Source: Methylobacillus gramineus
Lineage (GTDB): Bacteria; Pseudomonadota; Gammaproteobacteria; Burkholderiales; Methylophilaceae
Direction of reading: 5' to 3'
Assembly: GCF_020532675.1 (NCBI RefSeq)
Contig: NZ_JAJAVE010000001.1
Location: 248,001-312,000, forward strand
DNA: 64,000 nt
Both the position numbers and the translations under genes were made by a program. Positions 25,176-32,209 of this stretch are shown here, piece by piece. The stretch's first letter is position 1. Every line of letters starts with the position of its first letter. The notes under the pieces were generated by a model. The model searched no databases. It saw only the letters and a list, made by a program, of their open reading frames with translations, and was not told the DNA's origin.

Positions 25176-26132
25176 TTAAAATGGGCTAGTGGGAGCGGGG
25201 GTAACAATACCTCCTGCAGGAACATAACTAGGGGGGACAAAACCACGTACTGGAACTTCAATAAAACTATTTGCTGTCACACCATCGCCAGCTAACTCTT
25301 GAAACGTTTGACGTAAGCGGATTGCGTTGTTGTATTCATGATCTTCTGGGTCATCACTATTGCAAGCAGCTTTGACATATGTCATGCCAGATGCAATAAC
25401 GGTACTGCCGTCATCATCAAGAAAATTAACATCGGTAGTGAAATTAACCCAATTTGTATTAATGTCGGCTAGTTGTTGTGAGGCCGATGCAGTGCCAGGA
25501 TAAGAGTTTAATCCATTAATTGATGGGCTTGATCCAAGGCCTGTTAATGGTTGTGAGGCATATCCAGATGAGCGATGTTGTACAGAAGTGAAAGTTCTAC
25601 CTATTCTATAAACGGGCTCTGAAACAGTAGGGATAGTTGAGTATCCTACAGAGATTGTTAGCCCACTGAAACCTGCTCTGGCTATGTCGTTTACTTCAAA
25701 ATATTGATTACCAGCAGCCGTATGATAATCAATATTGTGATTCTGTATCTTTAGGCCATAAATGCATTCGGTTTCAGCATCGTTCCGCCAAACATATTCT
25801 GTAACTTGACCTACAGTTTTATTGACACCGCCGGTGTAGGTGTTATTCATTACAGCATTTCTCGTAGCGGAGGTCACAAGACTAAACCCCGACTCTGGAG
25901 ATGTGCTTTCATTCGCGGGAAATACAGCGCATACATTGTTTGCACTAGTAGTCGGTTTCGTAACAAATCCAGAGCCAAAATTACCCGTTGTATTGCAAAG
26001 AATGTAGGCACTAGTTCCGCCTGACACAGATACACCTGTTGCGGGTAAAGACACAAGCCCTGTTGCTAATACTTGTGAGGAGGCTATACCTAGAGCACTG
26101 ATAACAGCTAACTTTAAAGTAATAAGTTTCAT
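25176..26132 (-). CDS. Secreted protein of unknown function, paralogue B
   Basis: The 318-residue protein has a Sec signal peptide with cleavage after VLA at 23, leaving TGLVSLPATGV at the mature N-terminus, as in paralogue A (15461-16426). The two align end to end, with shared cysteines in LCN, CAVFP, CIYG and a late site, and shared EPVYRIGRTFT, NWVNFTT, AIRLRQT and RGFVPP blocks. It ends in SPF. I do not recognise a domain. It lies between the TonB receptor and the RTX gene, so the two copies bracket the RTX/type I genes. Its codons look more AT-rich than those of paralogue A, suggesting divergence or separate acquisition. Confidence 0.8.
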   Translation of the reverse strand: MKLITLKLAVISALGIASSQVLATGLVSLPATGVSVSGGTSAYILCNTTGNFGSGFVTKPTTSANNVCAVFPANESTSPESGFSLVTSATRNAVMNNTYTGGVNKTVGQVTEYVWRNDAETECIYGLKIQNHNIDYHTAAGNQYFEVNDIARAGFSGLTISVGYSTIPTVSEPVYRIGRTFTSVQHRSSGYASQPLTGLGSSPSINGLNSYPGTASASQQLADINTNWVNFTTDVNFLDDDGSTVIASGMTYVKAACNSDDPEDHEYNNAIRLRQTFQELAGDGVTANSFIEVPVRGFVPPSYVPAGGIVTPAPTSPF

Positions 26133-26158
26133 GCTATTTCTCCATTGCGGTAGAATAA

Positions 26159-26180
26159 GCAGGCATTTGTGGCTGCCTGC
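26159..26180. terminator. Short hairpin downstream of the TonB receptor gene
   Basis: GCAGGCA and TGCCTGC pair perfectly over an eight-base loop in the 154-base gap between the TonB receptor gene and paralogue B. No T-run is seen on the minus strand. Its role is uncertain; it could mark the end of the receptor transcript or lie in the leader of the next gene. Confidence 0.3.
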
Positions 26181-26286
26181 AACACCAATTCACCTGAATC
26201 TGATCAAGTCTTTTGTGAGGCCTTAAACTGATCCTGGTTGAATTCTATGGGCGGTTCACAAATGCTATTCAACACTTTTAAAGCGA

Positions 26287-29200
26287 TTATTTTCGAGGGT
26301 CAAATTCATAACTTAAGCTAATCCAAGCTGCTCTTGGCGCTCCTGGAGCGAGGAAGTTTGTACTAAGCCAATCGGTTGAGTTATGGTTGTATCCACTTTG
26401 CCCGATAGCCCCATACACGGATGGGGAAAATGGATTTCGACCAAGGCGCCCAGCTGTGAAATACTCATGGTCAAAAATATTGTTTATGCGAAGCCCCAAA
26501 GTCCATTCTGAATTCAGTTTATAGCTTGTCTGCAGATTGAATATCATGTAGCCGGGTGTTGTACCGGGATTGTTGGTTGGGCGGCGGGCGACTTGAATAT
26601 CTGTTCCCGTCAGTGCGTCCTCTATAGTGTCATATAGAGTAACGCCCTTTTGATGTTCGTTATTTTCATTGCCGCGTACATACGCAAATGAGTGAGCCAC
26701 AGCAGTCAAGCCGATTTGCCATTTCTCACTGACTTGATAACTCACTGTCGCATTGATGTTATGTAATGGCACACCTGGCATACGGTTCCCCGGGTTAACC
26801 TGAATGCGACGGCTATAATCTTTATTTCCATAAAACTCCTCTACCGAACTGCTGTTATCGTTGGCAGGCATCCAGAAGTTATCTTGGAAGGTAGCTTCAG
26901 TTAAAGCATAGTTAAGTCGTAAGCGCCATTTTTCAAAAGCAGCCGTGATCCCAGCCTCCACACCTTGGCGACGAGTGCTACCAATGGTGTCAAAGAAACT
27001 ACGATTACCTGGGAATCCAATCATGTAGATATCATCTTTAAGATCGGTACGATAAATCCCTAGATTCCAGTCAACGTTATCACTCAGCTTGCCTCGCATA
27101 CCAAAATCCCAAGTTGTAGCCTTTATTTGTGGAAGGTAAGGATCTCCTGAGAGGGTTGTAGGAAGAGAGCAAGAACGGTTCTCGGCTAAACTCCTTGGAG
27201 CATATATTGGATTACTAAGTGTTCCAACATTGACAGGTGTTCTATCAAAAGCACAACCAAGCTCTACCACAGAAGGGACTCGAGTGCCTTGTGCCCAATT
27301 GCCATATATATTTAGATTGGGAGTTGCTTGCCAAGTAGTGCCAAATGATGGGTTTAGCGAGTAATAGCGGAATTTCTCAGTTTCTGGTTTATTTAACAGG
27401 TTTGACACATCGGGAGTGATATAACCCGTTGTTGGACATACTCCGTTTACACAGACGTTATAGTAGTCAGGAAATGCTTCAAGCTGTGCTAGATTCCATG
27501 CAAATGAGCCATAAGTTCGGGATGCAATTTTGTTCTTACCATGAGTTTCGTTGTAACGTAATGCGCCAGTAAAATGCAACGTTTCAACTGGACTCCAAGT
27601 CTCACTGGCGTAAATACTCTTGGTGAGCTGATTGCCCTTGAAATTATTATTACTAATTTCCTGACTAGCTGCAGCATATTGATCACGGATTTCATCTGGA
27701 GCTAGGTATGCATCTCGTTCTGCATCCAACATTCCCAGCATCTGTCCATTTTTATATTTAGCAGATGGTGCATCAATAGATGCCCCTACCATAAATTTAT
27801 GTTTATCTAAATTCCAATTTAACTGGATGGAAGCACCATCAGTAACTTGATCAATTTGAGTATCGGTAAGCACCGCGGTAGGAGTACCCTCAGCTACGCC
27901 TGTACCAATACCATTATAAGCAGCTCCATCTACTGTTTGAGCAGTACCATTAGGACTTGGGACTTGCAATGCAGGCAAGCCTGTTCCAGAATCTACATCA
28001 CCTTGACAGGCACTACCGTTAATCGCAGCAGAAGGTGAAATGATCATGACGTATTTAGTACCAACACCTCCATTACCATCTGGTTCGTAATAATAAAATG
28101 CACCAGCTGATGCAATGACTTGGCTTAAATCCATGCCATTTTTAGCGATTGAAGTCAGATTGGTTACAGGATCATATAAATATTGCGGCTGTCCATTTGA
28201 ATAATCTGTAGCATCGGGCGGTGTTAAATTACTGCTCCCTCCTGCCCCAGGTGTCAAAATGACGGATTGTTGTAAATTCTTGTTCTGGTTAAATACAGCT
28301 TGTGCATATGCCACAAATTCTGCTGGTAAAGTTGCATTGAATGCCGAGGTCGGCAGCAAAGCGACTGCGGCATCAAACCCTAAATCCCTTACATTCCGTA
28401 CAAAGTCATTTCGCGAAGCAGTAAACCTACCATCCTCTGCAGGCACTATGTAATAGTCTGGTAATCCATAGTTATTGGTACTTCTATATAAACAAGTAAA
28501 TTGCTCCCCTACGTTCAGGTTTCTTTTTACAACAGCATTATCCCATTCAGTATAAACATCCGCTCCCAAGGTCTTACGCTTGCTATTTCTCCTATAAGCC
28601 TGCCCAGTAATAGTGAAGTGATCATTGACGAAGTAGCTGCCTGACAATTGGAACTGCCACAGCCGATTATCAGTAGTGTCAGGTGAGGTAAAGACACCAT
28701 TCCTATCTTGTTTATACATTTCACTCGGTAACATGCCATTACCAACCAGATCATTCCACACTACTAAGGTACTCAAGTTGAGGTCTAGCTTGTCTCCACG
28801 ATAACTCGCCTTACCAAAAGCTTGGTTAACTTTGCTCGGGGAGTTTTCCCGCCAGCCATCTTCCATGAAGAAGTTACCTGCACCGAATATCCCAACGGTG
28901 CCGTTATTCCAGCCCCCTGAGGCTTGAAGTTGTTTACGTCCAAAGGAGCCGGTGAGAATTTCAGCATCAACCCCAGGATTACTGAAACCATCCTTGGTTT
29001 TCATGGAGAGTGCACCACCCAGGGTTCCTAAACCAAAGATAGGATTAGAACCGGGAAACACGTCAAAACTTGCCAAGGCATTCATCGGCAACATGTCCCA
29101 GTTCACGACATCCCCAAAAGGCTCGTTGACACGGATGCCATCAAAGAAGACGGAAAGGCCCTGTGGGGTACCGATCTGAGGACCTGCCGTGAAGCCGCGA

Positions 29201-29820
29201 TACTGCACATCCATCTGAAAAGGATTGCCCTGATAATCATTGACGTTTACTGACTGTAGCTTTGAGTTCATGAGGTCGGTAATGCTCAAGGAATGCGCTT
29301 CCTTGATATCTTTGGCAGTAAGGCTTTGGACGTTGCCGGGGATTTGTTCTTTAGTCAGGCCTAGCCCAGGCAGAGGCCCAATTTCATAAAAGCGTTTGCT
29401 GCGGACTTCGATAGCCTCTAGCTTCATATCTACATCAGGTTTTTGGACAATAGGTTTGATGACGGCATTGTCACGATCAATCGTGGATTCGAGGCCGCTA
29501 CCTGCTAGCAATATCTTGAGTGCTTCATCTGCCTTCATACGGCCTTTGATGGCAGGTGCTGTTTTGTCGCTTGCTAGCTTGCTGTCAAAAGCCACGCTCA
29601 TGCCGGTGCTGCGGGCGAGTTGTTTAAGGGAGACGTCTAGCGGCTGGCTGGGCAGGTCTATATTGATGGGTGCAAGGGAGCCATTGTTTTGCGGCACGGC
29701 TGGTAATTTGGTATCGAGCTCGGCAGCTTGAATAGCAAAAGAGGCTACGGTCAGCATAGTCACCAGCAGCAAAGCCGCTGATAAAATCACTAGCCGATAT
29801 AGCAGGGTAAATGCGTCCAA
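26287..29820 (-). CDS. TonB-dependent receptor with N-terminal STN signalling domain (FecA/FpvA-type transducer)
   Basis: At 1177 residues this is much longer than typical receptors. A signal peptide (to about 32) is followed by an STN domain (about 52-118, LDVSLKQLARSTGMSVAFDS), which in FecA-like transducers contacts the FecR anti-sigma protein. A TonB-box-like stretch, the plug domain (about 150-290, with VFFDGIRVNEPFGD) and the barrel follow. An insertion of about 215 residues (roughly 440-655) rich in Gly, Asn and Ser likely forms extracellular loops. The protein ends in a barrel strand (AAWISLSYEFDPRK). The ligand is unknown. FecR and FecI genes stand just upstream, so it probably signals as well as transports. 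Confidence 0.92.
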   Translation of the reverse strand: MDAFTLLYRLVILSAALLLVTMLTVASFAIQAAELDTKLPAVPQNNGSLAPINIDLPSQPLDVSLKQLARSTGMSVAFDSKLASDKTAPAIKGRMKADEALKILLAGSGLESTIDRDNAVIKPIVQKPDVDMKLEAIEVRSKRFYEIGPLPGLGLTKEQIPGNVQSLTAKDIKEAHSLSITDLMNSKLQSVNVNDYQGNPFQMDVQYRGFTAGPQIGTPQGLSVFFDGIRVNEPFGDVVNWDMLPMNALASFDVFPGSNPIFGLGTLGGALSMKTKDGFSNPGVDAEILTGSFGRKQLQASGGWNNGTVGIFGAGNFFMEDGWRENSPSKVNQAFGKASYRGDKLDLNLSTLVVWNDLVGNGMLPSEMYKQDRNGVFTSPDTTDNRLWQFQLSGSYFVNDHFTITGQAYRRNSKRKTLGADVYTEWDNAVVKRNLNVGEQFTCLYRSTNNYGLPDYYIVPAEDGRFTASRNDFVRNVRDLGFDAAVALLPTSAFNATLPAEFVAYAQAVFNQNKNLQQSVILTPGAGGSSNLTPPDATDYSNGQPQYLYDPVTNLTSIAKNGMDLSQVIASAGAFYYYEPDGNGGVGTKYVMIISPSAAINGSACQGDVDSGTGLPALQVPSPNGTAQTVDGAAYNGIGTGVAEGTPTAVLTDTQIDQVTDGASIQLNWNLDKHKFMVGASIDAPSAKYKNGQMLGMLDAERDAYLAPDEIRDQYAAASQEISNNNFKGNQLTKSIYASETWSPVETLHFTGALRYNETHGKNKIASRTYGSFAWNLAQLEAFPDYYNVCVNGVCPTTGYITPDVSNLLNKPETEKFRYYSLNPSFGTTWQATPNLNIYGNWAQGTRVPSVVELGCAFDRTPVNVGTLSNPIYAPRSLAENRSCSLPTTLSGDPYLPQIKATTWDFGMRGKLSDNVDWNLGIYRTDLKDDIYMIGFPGNRSFFDTIGSTRRQGVEAGITAAFEKWRLRLNYALTEATFQDNFWMPANDNSSSVEEFYGNKDYSRRIQVNPGNRMPGVPLHNINATVSYQVSEKWQIGLTAVAHSFAYVRGNENNEHQKGVTLYDTIEDALTGTDIQVARRPTNNPGTTPGYMIFNLQTSYKLNSEWTLGLRINNIFDHEYFTAGRLGRNPFSPSVYGAIGQSGYNHNSTDWLSTNFLAPGAPRAAWISLSYEFDPRK

Positions 29821-30192
29821 CGGTTTCTCTCCCTAGATAAATTTTCTTCTTATACCGATATAACTGTTGGGAAATAGAAACCCTGATGTCGATTTTGAAA
29901 AATATTGAAATATTTTTCAAAATAATTGGGATATGAGTTATGGGTCTGGCAGAGACTCACTGTTATAAGCTGCTTTAGTGACTAGCCAATTAGGGGGAGG
30001 ATGTTTGACTTGCTAATGCACGGGAAGAACACAAATAGGAGTTGGGGGTTAAATCAATAAACTGATGAGTTCAGTCTTGATGTGACTTTTGCGATAGTGG
30101 GAAGTAAAAAGATATCGCGAATGTGTTAATTCAAGTGAGGGTTTAATCTTGAGTAATGCAGCCTTACATTAACTAAGACTGACTTTATCTTC
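29821..30192. other. Intergenic region between the fecR-like gene and the TonB receptor gene
   Basis: This 372-base gap is AT-rich and must carry the receptor's own promoter, expected to be read by the nearby FecI-type sigma factor. It holds the palindrome at 29892-29923 and little else I can name. A 19-codon open frame preceded by a purine-rich stretch near 29990-30060 is too short and too closely spaced to its ribosome site to accept. Confidence 0.5.
29892..29923. promoter_or_regulatory. Perfect AT-rich inverted repeat upstream of the TonB receptor gene
   Basis: Two 13-base arms, ATTTTGAAAAATA (29892-29904) and TATTTTTCAAAAT (29911-29923), surround six bases, about 70 bases before the receptor start on the minus strand. 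It could be an operator in the leader or promoter region, or a transcribed hairpin. It does not match the Fur consensus. Confidence 0.4.
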
Positions 30193-31230
30193 TTATTTCT
30201 TTTTATCTTGTCTAGCTACCAGCACAGTCTCAGTAGCGCTGGTTTCAACCTTTACTGGGGTAATGCCTGGTAGTCCCTTAATGAATTTTTCTATATTTCT
30301 GGCCTGTATCACCGCAGTAATGCTCGCATCTTGCCCAATGATGGTTTGGGCGCTGATGGCCGGTTTGCGGTAACGCGAGAGCGTTTCGGCAATTTCCTCA
30401 AGGCCTGCCTGATCAAAGTTGATGATGCCGGTTTCGAAGCTGAAGCCGTCAGCAGCTGGGCGCTGAATACGTTTTGCCTTGCCTTCTATGCTGATCTCAG
30501 CCACTTCATTGTCACGCAGGGTTAATACGTGTTCTGCATTGCGGTTGGGTGAGGTGGAGTCTTGCAGGTCTATGCTTTGGGGCTCAACGCGGACAGTGCC
30601 GTGATCGACGCTGACGCGTACTTTTTTCTGCAGTCGGTTGACGGCAAACCGGGTGCCGAGAACGGTGATTCTGGCTGGGCCGCTTTCAACTACAAAGGGG
30701 CGGTCAGGGCTTTTTGCCACATCGAAGCTCACTTCACCGCGATGCACTTTTACCAGACGTTGCTTGCGGTAATAGGTGATCTCAATATCGCTATTGGCAT
30801 TGACGACGATCTTGCTGCCATCTTCAAGCACTTGAGAGCGAATCTGGCCGATGTCGGCTTGGGCGACCATGTGCATGGTGGGCTGGGTTTGCCAAGTATC
30901 GTAACTGTAATAAGCAAGCACTCCGCTCACGGCAAAAAACATGACGCTGAGGGTGCGGGTGATTACGCTGCGTATTTTGTTGCGGCGGTCGGTGTTTTCG
31001 ATGAACTCTTTTTGTTGCATGGCGCTGGCCAGCGAGAACAGTTGTGTCGGGGAGTCCAGGTCCTCCCACAAGGCGCAGACTTCCCGGTAGGCCTGCTGGT
31101 GGCTGGGATGAGAGAGCAGCCATTCTTCAAAGCGACTGCGCTTGGGATGCTCGATATCGGCATCCTGCATCTGCACAAACCATTTAATGGCGGCTTCGCG
31201 CGCGGTTCTGAGTGATGGATTGCTGCTCAT
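30193..31230 (-). CDS. FecR-family anti-sigma/regulatory membrane protein
   Basis: The 345-residue protein has the FecR layout. The cytoplasmic N-terminal domain has the REAAIKWFVQMQD and RFEEWLLSHPSHQQAY patterns. One membrane segment follows at about 90-107, then a periplasmic FecR domain (about 120-235, with VLEDGSKIVVNANSDIEITY and FAVNRLQKKVRVSVDHGTV). A C-terminal STN-like domain (about 270-330) would meet the receptor's signalling domain. It lies seven bases after the sigma factor gene. It is expected to hold the sigma factor inactive, or help activate it, depending on the receptor signal. Confidence 0.92.
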   Translation of the reverse strand: MSSNPSLRTAREAAIKWFVQMQDADIEHPKRSRFEEWLLSHPSHQQAYREVCALWEDLDSPTQLFSLASAMQQKEFIENTDRRNKIRSVITRTLSVMFFAVSGVLAYYSYDTWQTQPTMHMVAQADIGQIRSQVLEDGSKIVVNANSDIEITYYRKQRLVKVHRGEVSFDVAKSPDRPFVVESGPARITVLGTRFAVNRLQKKVRVSVDHGTVRVEPQSIDLQDSTSPNRNAEHVLTLRDNEVAEISIEGKAKRIQRPAADGFSFETGIINFDQAGLEEIAETLSRYRKPAISAQTIIGQDASITAVIQARNIEKFIKGLPGITPVKVETSATETVLVARQDKKK

Positions 31231-31237
31231 GTCTAGC

Positions 31238-31759
31238 TTAGTTGATCAGGTCCTTGGCTTCCAGCAGGTCAAGCATCGCCCGCATGATGTGTCTTTGCAC
31301 CATGTTAATGGAAATGCCGAGTTTTTCAGCGATATCCTGTTGTGCCATGCCTTCTATGCGATAAAGCCAGAAGGTTTCTTTGCAGCGTGGCGGCAGGTGA
31401 TCAATGATTTTTTGCAGGATATCGAGGCGCTGTTGTATATCGACTAAATGTTCAGCGGATGGTACGCGTGGTTGATCAAGCTCATAGGCAAGCTCTGATT
31501 CGGTGTCTTCCGTGATCAGCGGTACAAAATGGGCCTGCTCTTTGTGGTTATCAATTAGGAGGTTGCGTACGATGGTGTGCAGGTAAGCGTGCGGCTGCTG
31601 CATACGATCCGGATTGGTCGAGATTGCAAAGCGTATTAATGCATCATGCAGGATGTCGTATGCCGAGCGCCTATAAGACGTTTGCCGATAGATCGTTGGT
31701 AACAGGTCAGTATATGCCCAGCGTAAATCTATACCGTGCCATGTGGGATTTAACATCAT
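31238..31759 (-). CDS. ECF sigma factor of FecI type
   Basis: The 173-residue protein has sigma-2 (about 10-75, with YDILHDALIRF and PHAYLHTIVRNLLID) and sigma-4 (about 110-165, with LPPRCKETFWLYRIEGMAQQDIAEKLGIS). This pattern is diagnostic of FecI-type ECF factors, although the N-terminus is slightly divergent. It heads the 25-kb minus-strand block and is followed by the FecR-like gene and TonB receptor, the classic cell-surface signalling trio. It may control only the receptor or also the secretion genes; the sequence does not decide. Confidence 0.92.
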   Translation of the reverse strand: MMLNPTWHGIDLRWAYTDLLPTIYRQTSYRRSAYDILHDALIRFAISTNPDRMQQPHAYLHTIVRNLLIDNHKEQAHFVPLITEDTESELAYELDQPRVPSAEHLVDIQQRLDILQKIIDHLPPRCKETFWLYRIEGMAQQDIAEKLGISINMVQRHIMRAMLDLLEAKDLIN

Positions 31760-31886
31760 GTTGAGCCACCACAGAAAAAGGAAAGACTTTTTACTGGTAG
31801 CAATAAATGGGCCTATTCCCGGTAGGTTGATTAAGTATATGTTTATTAGGTAAATTATTATTTTTACTGGCGAGATGGTTGGATGG

Positions 31887-31935
31887 ATTGGTTGTTTGTA
31901 ACCAAGTGGTGGTGGCTGTAAACAACCAATTGGTT
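31887..31935. promoter_or_regulatory. Cluster of four TTGGTT/AACCAA half-sites
   Basis: TTGGTT occurs at 31889-31894 and 31930-31935, and AACCAA at 31900-31905 and 31924-31929. The last two adjoin as a perfect 12-base palindrome (31924-31935). ATTGGTTGTTT (31887-31897) is also inverted perfectly at 31920-31930. The cluster is about 130-175 bases upstream of the sigma gene start. It looks like a regulator-binding array; the binding protein is unknown. Confidence 0.45.
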
Positions 31936-31987
31936 ATTGAGTGATTTTTTTGTAGTGCTTGACATTGCTGAATATCTCAATGTTATT

Positions 31988-32182
31988 CACACAACCTCAT
32001 GTGATACATCAGCTTTTGCCAAGAAACATAGGTAATCCAAAGACATATGATTTTATTTAATAAAATCAATTACTTGGTTTTTAGTTCAAAAAATGGGCAT
32101 TTCGAAAATATCCTTTCAATTACAATAGTTACATTTTTAAGTCACAGCTATCCACAAAATTATCCACAGATTTTGTGGATAG
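31988..32182. repeat. Right copy of the long direct repeat flanking the secretion block
   Basis: The last 40 bases (32143-32182) are identical to 6260-6299. The part before it is a degraded, colinear match to the tatD 3' end and following DNA: in the tatD reading frame this copy encodes FTQPHVI where the gene encodes CTPPHVL. Together with the left copy it brackets the entire run of minus-strand genes. Confidence 0.75.
32148..32182. promoter_or_regulatory. Palindromic cluster of three DnaA-box-like nonamers (right copy)
   Basis: Thirteen-base arms (32148-32160 and 32170-32182) flank the nine-base centre. CTATCCACA, TTATCCACA and TGTGGATAG are present as in the left copy. Here the element ends 27 bases before the mtnA start codon, so a bound protein could affect mtnA expression. 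It lies between divergent genes, where a terminator role makes little sense. Confidence 0.55.
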
Positions 32183-32209
32183 GAATTCTTATTATTTCCA
32201 GCATAACAA

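Larger units (their letters stand above)
31760..32209. other. Divergent intergenic region between the ECF sigma gene and mtnA
   Basis: This 450-base, AT-rich gap holds three things. Near the sigma gene is a group of TTGGTT/AACCAA elements (31887-31935). From about 31988 begins the right copy of the long direct repeat, including a degraded version of the tatD 3' end. At 32143-32182 is the right DnaA-box palindrome. A 69-codon open frame (32047-32256) runs through the repeat and overlaps mtnA; it was rejected. Confidence 0.7.
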
